Source: Flavobacterium sp. JAD_PAG50586_2 (GTDB lineage: Bacteria; Bacteroidota; Bacteroidia; Flavobacteriales; Flavobacteriaceae). From it: a stretch of DNA of 64,000 bases. A program made the position numbers and the translations under genes. Where the stretch lies: NCBI GenBank assembly GCA_023213215.1, contig CP096136.1, forward strand, positions 3,634,724-3,698,723, in the 5' to 3' direction. The notes below the pieces were generated by a model. That model ran no database searches, was not told the origin of the DNA, and was given only the letters and a program-made list of their open reading frames with translations. Below, in pieces: positions 57,419 through 64,000 of this stretch (within the stretch, counting starts at the first letter, position 1; each line of letters begins with the position of its first letter).

Positions 57419-57655
57419 ATGAAAAAAATCACATTATGCCTTGGATTATTTGCCCTTTTAGCATTTGCATCCTGCGATAAGAAAGTAGAGAAAACTGTTG
57501 AAACTACTGAAACTACAACCGTAATACAAGACACCGTAGTAAAGGAAGTACCTGCTGAGGCACCAAAGAATGACGACGGGACATCTGTAAAGATAAGCAA
57601 CGACGGTGTTGACGTAAACAGTAAAGATGTTGATGTAGAAGTCAAAAATAAATAA
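57419..57655 (+). CDS. Small Val/Lys/Asp-rich lipoprotein
   Basis: 78 residues. The signal ends in a lipobox (FASC), then DKKVEKTVETTETTTVIQ, with a tail of repeated VDV/SKDVD segments. It has no enzyme motif. A lipid-anchored, flexible periplasmic protein is likely. A terminator and a REP-like repeat follow it. Confidence 0.82.
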   Translation: MKKITLCLGLFALLAFASCDKKVEKTVETTETTTVIQDTVVKEVPAEAPKNDDGTSVKISNDGVDVNSKDVDVEVKNK

Positions 57656-57673
57656 TGTCAAAATCAAGATAAG

Positions 57674-57697
57674 AGCCAGTGAGAACTGGCTTTTTTT
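57674..57697 (+). terminator. Terminator of the small lipoprotein gene
   Basis: GCCAGT, GAGA, ACTGGC followed by seven T. Confidence 0.85.
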
Positions 57698-57711
57698 GTT
57701 GCACTGCTTTT

Positions 57712-57776
57712 CATTCCCCTCTTGAGGGGTTTGAGATTAAGAGGAGAATGTCCGGTGGACATTCGGAAGGGGAATG
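57712..57776. repeat. REP-like nested inverted repeat element
   Basis: Outer arms CATTCCCC (57712-57719) and GGGGAATG (57769-57776) enclose CCCCTC/GAGGGG (57716-57729) and GAATGTCC/GGACATTC (57746-57764). The GC-rich palindromes stand out from the AT-rich surroundings and resemble the short palindromic elements seen in Bacteroidota intergenic DNA. Confidence 0.65.
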
Positions 57777-58433
57777 CTACCCCAACACTCTTATCTTCTC
57801 ATAACTCAACTCGCTAAAATCACTAATAACCATATCAGCCAGATCGTAATCCTGCATTTTGGAGTGAAAGCTGTCATATCCAACACAATAGATACCAGCA
57901 GCTTTCGCGGCCATGATCCCGTTGGTGCTGTCCTCGATGACTATGCAGTGCTCCAGCGGAGTCTCTGCCAGTTCTGCAGCTTTAAGGAATATAGCCGGAT
58001 GTGGTTTTGATTTCGGAAAGTCCTCTCCAGAAACAATATGTGTAAAGTATTTATGTAGCCCAAATCTATTAAAGATTCTGTTAATAGTAACCGTTGCTGA
58101 TGAGGAAGCTAAAACCAACTGCATTCCATTGCTGTGTAAATCCTTGATTAAATCCTCTACACCTTCCAAAAGATATAAATCTTCCTTGCTGTCAAAGGCA
58201 TCGTTAAACAGATTGCGCTTTGTTTCTACCAAAGCATTTACCTCGTGCGGCAGATTGAACTGTGCCTTTAGCCTTTCAAAAATATTTTTAGTAGAGTTAC
58301 CCGTAAACGACGCATACATTTCGGGCGAAATATCGATATTCAATTGTTTGAAATGCTGGTTATAGGCATAATGGTGTACCGGCTCGGTATCAACTATAAC
58401 GCCATCCATGTCGAAAATTACTGTCTGTATCAT
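57777..58433 (-). CDS. HAD-superfamily phosphatase/beta-phosphoglucomutase-like
   Basis: 218 residues with the four HAD motifs: FDMDGVIVDTE (nucleophile Asp), LASSS (Thr/Ser), KPHPAIFLKAAE (Lys) and VIEDSTNGIMAAKAAG (acidic pair). A helical cap sits between the first two motifs, as in beta-phosphoglucomutases and sugar phosphatases. It probably dephosphorylates or isomerises a sugar phosphate in the cytoplasm; the substrate is not indicated. Its stop lies at the edge of the REP-like element. Confidence 0.9.
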   Translation of the reverse strand: MIQTVIFDMDGVIVDTEPVHHYAYNQHFKQLNIDISPEMYASFTGNSTKNIFERLKAQFNLPHEVNALVETKRNLFNDAFDSKEDLYLLEGVEDLIKDLHSNGMQLVLASSSATVTINRIFNRFGLHKYFTHIVSGEDFPKSKPHPAIFLKAAELAETPLEHCIVIEDSTNGIMAAKAAGIYCVGYDSFHSKMQDYDLADMVISDFSELSYEKIRVLG

Positions 58434-58439
58434 TGGAAG

Positions 58440-58472
58440 TTTAGGAGGTTTATGAGGGTTAGAAGGGTTAGG
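58440..58472. repeat. 9-bp tandem repeat, inverse orientation of 55330-55365
   Basis: TTTAGGAGG, TTTATGAGG, GTTAGAAGG, GTTAGGGAA between the HAD and tcdA genes. The reverse complement matches the AACCTNNTA unit. Confidence 0.6.
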
Positions 58473-58475
58473 GAA

Positions 58476-59210
58476 TTACCGATTAACTTTAGACCGCTGT
58501 TTTTTTAGCAAGTAACGTATCACCGTCTCAGCGGCATACAACCCAAAAAGGCACGGCATATAGCTGTTGGTACCGTAAAAGGATCTCTTGAAATTTGTTC
58601 CGTCCGTCATTTTGAGGCTGGTGGAATCCTGTATTTCTGTTGAATAGACTACCTTCAGTTTATCAATGTGCATCTTTTTTAAACGCTTTCTTATGGTCTT
58701 CGCCAAATGGCAATGCACTGTGTTCTTTATGTTGGCCACCTTTACCTTCGAAGCATCCATCTTTCCGCCGGCGCCCATGCTCGAAATCACTTTTACGCGC
58801 TTTCTTTTGCAGGCTGCAATCAGGTTTAGCTTGGGTGTTACGCTGTCAATACAGTCGAGAACGTAATCATAATCGGGAGTTACAATCTCAAAGGATCGCT
58901 CCGGCGAAAGGAACTCCTCTACCCTTGTAAGGTTCAGTTCCGGATTGATATCCATCAGCCTGTCGCCCACTACATGCACCTTTGGCATCCCAACGGTTGA
59001 ATGAAGTGCGGGCAGCTGCCTGTTGATGTTGGTAATATCTACAACATCACCATCCACAATCGTCATAGTCCCTACTCCGGCACGTGCCAAAAACTCGGCT
59101 GCAAAAGATCCTACACCTCCTAGCCCAACGACCAATACCTTGGAATTTTTTAAGTTATTGAGTCCTTCTGTCTTGAATAAAAGTTCTGCACGCTCTTGCC
59201 ACTTTGCCAT
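58476..59210 (-). CDS. tcdA: tRNA threonylcarbamoyladenosine dehydratase (TcdA/CsdL)
   Basis: 244 residues from the ATG at 59210 (MAKWQERAELLF); an ATG at 59216 is also possible. The E1-like ThiF fold has VLVVGLGGVGSFAAEFLARAG (ATP site), VDGDVVDITNINRQ and DCIDSVTPKLNL. It forms the cyclic t6A derivative of tRNA using ATP. The C-terminal part (SMGAGGKMDAS, RKRLKKMHI, SYMPCLFGLYAA) is typical of TcdA rather than ThiF or MoeB, and the zinc-binding Cys pairs of the latter are lacking. Confidence 0.9.
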   Translation of the reverse strand: MAKWQERAELLFKTEGLNNLKNSKVLVVGLGGVGSFAAEFLARAGVGTMTIVDGDVVDITNINRQLPALHSTVGMPKVHVVGDRLMDINPELNLTRVEEFLSPERSFEIVTPDYDYVLDCIDSVTPKLNLIAACKRKRVKVISSMGAGGKMDASKVKVANIKNTVHCHLAKTIRKRLKKMHIDKLKVVYSTEIQDSTSLKMTDGTNFKRSFYGTNSYMPCLFGLYAAETVIRYLLKKQRSKVNR

Positions 59211-59213
59211 AAT

Positions 59214-59248
59214 CAATTACGAATTACAAATTATGAATTACGAATTTT
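59214..59248. repeat. Heptamer tandem repeat GAATTNN, five copies
   Basis: CAATTAC, GAATTAC, AAATTAT, GAATTAC, GAATTTT at the 5' side of tcdA. Compare 42283-42310 and 59799-59826. Confidence 0.8.
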
Positions 59249-59322
59249 GAAGTGCAAAAATAGATAAAATTAGGCAATGGATTAGTTAAGGACTTGCCAT
59301 AATGCCTCAAAGTTTTTTTGAT

Positions 59323-59330
59323 TATCTTTG
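59323..59330 (+). promoter_or_regulatory. Bacteroidota -7 box
   Basis: TATCTTTG, 30 bp before the ATG at 59361. Confidence 0.5.
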
Positions 59331-59360
59331 AGATACCACGATTCACTTAACCTAAATCCC

Positions 59361-59792
59361 ATGAAAAGACTACTATTGCTTTTGCTGTTAGCCGGTTCTG
59401 CTGCGACGGCACAGACACTAAAGGTAACCAAGATAACGCCGCTTGGCGAAGGTAAATTTACGGCTACAATGGAACTGCGAAACGACACAGGCCAGAAAGT
59501 ACGCTACCTAAGCACCTACTGTTCCAAAACAGGTTTCTATAAAACCAATACAGAAAATGTGAAGGTCACAGCAAAACCCTGCGGTAAAAACTATCCTGTA
59601 ATGGAAAAGGTCATGCCCCACAATTACCAGTCCATAAACCTCGACCTTGAAATGGAACCTGATGCACCAAAGTCCAAGTTCAGGATTGGCTTAAAGTTTA
59701 CGGAAATACCGGAGCATTTAACAATAGCTGATTCGGCTTCGATTAATACTGTAACGATATGGTCGAATGAGATTGAGTTTAAGGGGAGGTGA
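59361..59792 (+). CDS. Exported hypothetical protein
   Basis: 143 residues from the ATG at 59361; an upstream TTG at 59328 would overlap the -7 box. A signal peptide (MKRLLLLLLLAGSAATAQ) precedes a single beta-sandwich-like domain with LGEGKFTATMELRNDTGQKV and FRIGLKFTEIPEHL. Two Cys occur (STYCSKTG, TAKPCGKN) and may form a disulfide. No family is recognised. It is probably periplasmic and monocistronic. Confidence 0.8.
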   Translation: MKRLLLLLLLAGSAATAQTLKVTKITPLGEGKFTATMELRNDTGQKVRYLSTYCSKTGFYKTNTENVKVTAKPCGKNYPVMEKVMPHNYQSINLDLEMEPDAPKSKFRIGLKFTEIPEHLTIADSASINTVTIWSNEIEFKGR

Positions 59793-59798
59793 AATTAA

Positions 59799-59826
59799 TT
59801 TTGAATTTTGAATTTTAAATTTTGAA
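59799..59826. repeat. Heptamer tandem repeat TTTTGAA, four copies
   Basis: TTTTGAA, TTTTGAA, TTTTAAA, TTTTGAA just after the stop of the preceding gene. A rotation of the GAATTNN unit seen elsewhere in the window. Confidence 0.8.
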
Positions 59827-59986
59827 TTTGGGGAGTGTAAAGATTGGGTAAATTGGAGAGTTATTTGATTATTTGATTTGTATCAAAATGCTCTTAAATG
59901 GTTTCTCAATTTGTGAGAAGTGATAAAAGTTATTATCTTGGCTTACGTAATAATTTAGACTTATCTAATCTAAATGTCATTTCATA

Positions 59987-61116
59987 ATGAGCCTAAAAAC
60001 AATAAATTCATTTAGTGATTTACGGAATACTGTGGAATACCGCCAATTTAGTCCACACTCTCCTGGCTTAAAAAGATTTATTAAAGTTAATAATGCTTCA
60101 TTCCATTTTGATATAGACATATCAGAACTTCACGAATACGTAAACTTTGAGAATTGTACTTTTCACAATTCGGTACATTTTCATGATACTGAAATTGAGA
60201 AATCGTTTGACTTTAAAAATTGTACATTCTTAGAGGATGTCAAATTCCATAATTTAAAGGTTTCAAAAAAATCTAGATTCTGGAGTTCAAAATTCAAATC
60301 TAATGCAATTTTTAATAACGTTAGCTTCGGCGATCTTGCCGATTTTTTCAGGTAGAGTTTAATGAAATTATCATCTTTTATAAAGTAGATTTTTTTAGTA
60401 CAACGGTATTTACAGAAACACATTTTAAAAAGAACGTGTTATTCACTTACACTAAAATTGCCGATGTAATAATATTTATCAGAACAATATTCGATGCTGG
60501 ACTAGACCTATCTCAGGCAATCATCACAGGCAAAGTCAATATCCACAACTCGGATTTGTTGCATTTCGAAGACATTAACGATATCGATGACAATGATTTG
60601 TATAGACATGCAATTGAAACAGATGGCGTAATTACACTCAACAATCAACGTGAAACCTATAGAATACTTAAAAAGTTTTCAAAAGACGATTATAATCAAT
60701 TTAAATTTCTTGAGTATTCCAAACTAGAAAATGAAGTTTATTTTAAACAATTGGAACCTCATAAATGGAAAAGATTTAATAATTACGTAATCTTTCTGGC
60801 AAATAAATATTCTAATGACCACAATATGTCGTGGCTTTTAGGTGTCTTATTTACATCTCTCGCTGCATTTATCTTTTTCTTTGCAGCAATTATTAGTACA
60901 GATAAAATTTATTTCTCACTATCAGATGCATCAGGTGAAGACTTAGGATATTATGTGGGAATGTATTTTAATTTTTTGTCTCCATTACATGAATTTAAAA
61001 TGTTCGACAATGAACACCCAACTACATTGACCATTATTTTTGATTTTTTCGGCAGAATATTGGTTGGTTTTGGAATCTATCAAACCGTTCAGGCTTTTAG
61101 GAAACACAAAGGTTAA
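59987..61116 (+). CDS. Pentapeptide-type beta-helix protein with membrane C terminus (one frame break)
   Basis: 376 residues when mended. Residues about 30-190 have repeated Phe-centred units (FENCTFHNSVHF, FKNCTFLEDVKF, SKFKSNAIFNNVSF) typical of pentapeptide-repeat beta-helices. Residues about 280-370 contain two or three membrane segments (LLGVLFTSLAAFIFFFAAII, ILVGFGIYQTVQAF), resembling the end of pentapeptide-repeat membrane proteins. Six T at 60343-60348 should be seven, restoring LADFFQVEFNEIIIF. Function unknown; a membrane-tethered interaction surface is plausible. The gene faces the 61118-61803 gene convergently with a 1-bp gap. Confidence 0.82.
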
Positions 61117-61117
61117 G

Positions 61118-61803
61118 TTACATAATGGTGACACTTTTCCCGCCATCATCCAATAACATCTCATTGCTATCGCTGTAGAAATGCGCCTCCAAAATCAAAA
61201 ACCTCACACCATTTACATCACCTAAACCCGGCAAATCCAAAACTACATTATCACTGCTAAAAACCCATTCCCCACTCACTAACATATTTTCTCCCGTCGT
61301 AAAATCGAAAACCAACTGATGCAGCCTAAAGCCAATGTGGTTTATTCCTTTTGGAAACTTTAGGTTATTGGTGTTCACCGTCAGTGAATCTTCATTAAGT
61401 GTGTAATCTAATTTTATGGTGGTGTCGGGATTGAATTCGTAACCTTTCAGCAATTGCCTTCCTGCTTCTGTGGCGAGGGCATTGGCAAGCTGGCGTTCTC
61501 CCCTTGCGTTGGTGGTGTCGTGTTCCAGTACCTGGCGCATTTTTTGGTGAAACTGTAAACCATTGCACGATTATTTTGTTTGGGTAAGATTCCGGATAAT
61601 GCGAGCCGCACTTGTTTACATAAAGAAGATACCCTGCCAAATTCATTGGCACTTCGGGTACAGTTTTCATATTTTGGATTGGTAGTCCGGGTTTCTTTTG
61701 TAAAGCCACTGGCAGTTCTTACCACCATCATATCGCCATACCGATAGAAGAACAAGTTATCTACTGTAGCCTTGAAAAAATCATTTGTGTCTAATTTAGT
61801 CAT
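61118..61803 (-). CDS. Unknown protein family, second copy (one frame break; paralogue of 8463-9212)
   Basis: 228 residues when mended, starting MTKLDTNDFFKATVDNLFF. The layout follows the 8.5-kb copy: YRYGDMMVVRTASGFTKE, TNPKYENCTRSANEF, then TTNARGERQLANALAT and a beta-rich C-terminal half. Six T at 61540-61545 should be seven, restoring SFTKKMRQVLEHDTTN. No signal peptide or membrane segment. No function is known. The paralogue is 52 kb away, so this is a dispersed family rather than a tandem duplication. Confidence 0.82.
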
Positions 61804-61940
61804 AATCTTAAATTTTATATTTGACTTTATTAGGGGTTTTACCCGGGTTTTGTTCGGGATTGTACTATTGAATTGCGAAGAAACCGTGAACAAAAACCGA
61901 ACCAAACCAAAATGCCACTTTTGCAAAATCAAAAAAAGGC

Positions 61941-61948
61941 TATATTTG
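61941..61948 (+). promoter_or_regulatory. Bacteroidota promoter, CPBP gene
   Basis: TATATTTG with TTTTG 17 bp upstream (TTG at 61921-61923); the start codon is 44 bp downstream. Confidence 0.6.
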
Positions 61949-61992
61949 GAACAGGCATCTGCCATAAACATAAATCTACACAAGCCATACCA

Positions 61993-62685
61993 ATGAATAA
62001 CGAATACAGTACCAACAAGCGTTCAATGCTCTTGGGAATCCTATTTTGCTTTAGCATTTTCCTTTGCTGTACACTGCTAAATCCGAAAACAGTATTCGCA
62101 TTACTGGGTCTTAAGAAAGATTATTTCCTACTGTTGCTTATTTCGAGGCTGATGCAATGGTTCTGCCTGCTGTTGATTTTGCTATATGCCCTTAAGATAG
62201 AAAAACAGGATTTCCTGTTGTGGAAAAACCGCAGCTATAAACTACCGGCCTTTGTATTGCATGTCCTGCTACTTTATTTAGCCGTAGTGGTAACAGTAAT
62301 CCCTATCCGCATCCTGATTAATCTCTTCGAATTACAACAGGCCAGCAAACAACTGGGCATCATAACATCGGTAATGGCTGAGTACCCTATTATGATTCCG
62401 TTTGTCTGCATAACGGCAGGCATTGTAGAGGAATATGTCTTTCGCGGCTATCTGCAGCCTCGGCTCGAAGCGGTTACCAAGAGTCCGTTTTTGGGCATCC
62501 TCATAAGTGCAGTATTGTTTGGAGCCGGGCATTATACCTACGGAACGCTTGATAATGTGGTTGTACCTTTCGTTATTGGGCTGGTGTTCGCCGTGTATTA
62601 TTGGAAGTACCGCAATATCTACACGCTGATAGTATGCCACACGCTCATCGATTTGATTTCGATAAGTGCGATGGTTTATAAATAA
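61993..62685 (+). CDS. CPBP-family intramembrane metalloprotease
   Basis: 230 residues from the ATG at 61993 (MNNEYSTNKR). About seven membrane segments. The Abi/CAAX-protease motifs are GIVEEYVFRGYLQPRLE (EExxxR), LFGAGHYTYG (FxxxH) and IVCHTLIDLI (HxxxB). Bacterial members cut membrane peptides or process bacteriocin and signal peptides; the target cannot be told here. A good promoter lies upstream. Confidence 0.9.
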   Translation: MNNEYSTNKRSMLLGILFCFSIFLCCTLLNPKTVFALLGLKKDYFLLLLISRLMQWFCLLLILLYALKIEKQDFLLWKNRSYKLPAFVLHVLLLYLAVVVTVIPIRILINLFELQQASKQLGIITSVMAEYPIMIPFVCITAGIVEEYVFRGYLQPRLEAVTKSPFLGILISAVLFGAGHYTYGTLDNVVVPFVIGLVFAVYYWKYRNIYTLIVCHTLIDLISISAMVYK

Positions 62686-62782
62686 CAGGTGGAGATAATA
62701 TAATTAGTTCGCTGAATAATACAACATGTTTTAGGGTGTCTGGCTATAAATTTATACCATCTAACAAACACTCCTTAAACAG

Positions 62783-63334
62783 ATGAAAACGAACAGACTC
62801 TCCGAGACTCTAACCGAGGCCCTAAACGACCAAATGACTAAGGAAGCACATGCTGCACAGATTTATTTATCTTATGCTGCCTGGGCCGATGGCGAAGGAT
62901 ATGGCGGTATTGCCAATTTCCTATTCCGACACGCCGGTGAAGAGCGCAACCATATGATGAAGGTTTTGGAATTTATACTGAAACGAGGTGCAAAAGTGAA
63001 GGTTGTGGCGATTCCACCTCCGGCTGCCGACCCATCAAGCGTGAGTAACTGCTTCGAGAAAGTGTTTGAACATGAGGTAGATAATACGAGTGCAATTTAT
63101 AAAATAACCCGAATGGCCTTTGATGAAGGAGACTGGATTACGTATAATTTCATGCAGTGGTTTGTAAAAGAACAGGACGAAGAGGAAACCCTTGCATTAG
63201 AATTGCTTGATAAAATCAAGATAGCCGGCGGTGAAAAAGCTACACCTCAGGCCTTATATGAACTTAATAAGGAGCTAGAAAAAATGCCGGACGAGGCAAC
63301 ATTGGCAGAAGATGTAACTGTAGACAAGCCTTAG
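62783..63334 (+). CDS. Ferritin (FtnA-type)
   Basis: 183 residues forming the four-helix ferritin fold. The ferroxidase residues can be read in EALNDQMTKEAHAAQIYLSY (first Glu), HAGEERNHMMK (Glu-x-x-His) and EKVFEHEV / KEQDEEE (later carboxylates). It would oxidise Fe2+ and store iron as mineral in a 24-mer shell in the cytoplasm. It stands alone. The last 20 residues form a short acidic tail. Confidence 0.92.
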   Translation: MKTNRLSETLTEALNDQMTKEAHAAQIYLSYAAWADGEGYGGIANFLFRHAGEERNHMMKVLEFILKRGAKVKVVAIPPPAADPSSVSNCFEKVFEHEVDNTSAIYKITRMAFDEGDWITYNFMQWFVKEQDEEETLALELLDKIKIAGGEKATPQALYELNKELEKMPDEATLAEDVTVDKP

Positions 63335-63538
63335 ATTGCCCGGAACCACTATACGGTTATCGAACGTAGTAAATAGTTCAGTAACCACTTTAATACATCT
63401 TGTAACATTTCTATATTACTTATCTGGCTTACTAAATTATAAATCGCGAATATATTATTTAAAAAACAAGTCCATAGTTGAAAAAATAAATTAGCTTTAC
63501 AAAGCAGCCTTCTAACAAAGCAGTGCTAAACTCCATAT

Positions 63539-64000
63539 ATGGCTAATAAAGTAACATTAAGTAAGTTTTCCTCTTTCAGGATAGTATTGGTCTATGCTAT
63601 TTTTAGTGCCATTTATATTTACACTTCTGATTATTTCCTGGAAACGATAGTAAATGATGTAGTCTTACTCAGCAAGTTTCAGACAGTTAAGGGACTGGGG
63701 TTTATATTAATAACAGCTATTCTCCTACATATACTGGTGAAGAGGAATATTGATAAGACTTCTGCATACTATCAGCAAATCATCAATGTAAAACAGCAAT
63801 CCGCCAGCCAATTGCGGCAATCACAGGAAGACTATATGCAGCTGTTCAATCATAGTCCGTTACCAATGTGGATCTTTGATCCGGAAACCCTACAGTTTAT
63901 CCTTGTAAATGAAGCCGCCTCCAATATCTACGGGTATACAGCAGAAGAATATGCCAACATGACGCTGAGGGACATCCGCCCTTCAGAAGATGCTGTCCTT
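63539..64000 (+). CDS. PAS-domain sensor kinase, 5' part only
   Basis: 154 codons up to the window end, starting MANKVTLSKFSSFRIVLVYA. Two membrane segments (about residues 14-30 and 55-72) frame a short periplasmic loop. A linker helix rich in Gln follows, then a PAS domain (YMQLFNHSPLPMWIFDPET, LVNEAASNIYGYTAEEY, TLRDIRPSED). The kinase part lies outside the window. The signal sensed is unknown. Confidence 0.85.
   Translation, partial: MANKVTLSKFSSFRIVLVYAIFSAIYIYTSDYFLETIVNDVVLLSKFQTVKGLGFILITAILLHILVKRNIDKTSAYYQQIINVKQQSASQLRQSQEDYMQLFNHSPLPMWIFDPETLQFILVNEAASNIYGYTAEEYANMTLRDIRPSEDAVL

Overview
The window is a chromosomal stretch of a Bacteroidota bacterium, most likely Flavobacterium or a close relative. 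The DNA is AT-rich. Several secreted proteins end in type IX secretion (T9SS) type A sorting domains, and -7 boxes of the form TAnnTTTG precede many genes. Family-specific signs are BshA (bacillithiol), a one-chain E1 alpha/beta 2-oxoacid dehydrogenase, a short MutS2 without Smr domain, and SpvB/RHS giants. No tRNA, rRNA, CRISPR array, insertion sequence or prophage was recognised.

Layout. 1-8.1 kb (minus strand): a polymorphic-toxin locus with a T9SS-tagged partner, a ~2,300-residue SpvB/VCBS/YD-repeat/RHS protein with an unassigned C-terminal tip, a relic of a second related tip, and a lipoprotein that may be the immunity protein. 8.1-12 kb: first copy of an unknown protein family, a small Flavobacteria-type protein, a T9SS M28 peptidase and an exported repeat protein. 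12-17 kb: sugar permease, GH97 alpha-glucosidase and a saccharopine-dehydrogenase-like enzyme. 17-25 kb: penicillin-binding-type serine hydrolase, DUF2809, cytosolic trypsin-like protease, E1 dehydrogenase, HMA-AraC regulator, response regulator and cyclophilin lipoprotein. 25-32 kb: a run of housekeeping and accessory genes (2OG oxygenase, SUI1 factor, nucleoside phosphorylase, GNAT, orphan binding protein, transglutaminase-like protein, envelope proteins). 31.7-42.2 kb: DNA repair (ung, mutS2), a DCC thiol oxidoreductase, a T9SS adhesin-like protein, dicarboxylate symporter, aroC, lpxH-like gene and bshA. 42.8-48.6 kb: a co-directional minus-strand island with a GT4/glucosidase-like enzyme, a GH130 enzyme, and small membrane or stress proteins (holin-like, YtxH, lmo0937-like, CsbD-like). 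48.7-53.1 kb: secreted PIG-L deacetylase, 35-residue membrane protein and Na+/solute symporter. 54.1-56.7 kb: SRPBCC-SDR-photolyase light-damage module. The rest holds a GDSL esterase, HAD phosphatase, TcdA, a pentapeptide-type membrane protein, a second copy of the unknown family, a CPBP protease, ferritin and the start of a PAS sensor kinase.

Reading-frame quality. Twelve frame breaks in otherwise normal genes (RHS x2, GH97, ung, mutS2, aroC, bshA, GH130 x2, lmo0937-like, the pentapeptide-type gene, the 61 kb family member) are each repaired by adding one base to a short homopolymer. A thirteenth, in ytxH, needs one base removed or two added. This pattern points to homopolymer undercalling in the assembly rather than gene decay, so I annotate these loci as single genes across the break.

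The most unusual content is the RHS locus with its relic tip, the dispersed unknown paralogue family at 8.5 and 61.1 kb, the GT4-GH130-stress island, and intergenic tandem repeats with periods of 5, 7, 9 and 11 bp, two of which recur at separate loci.
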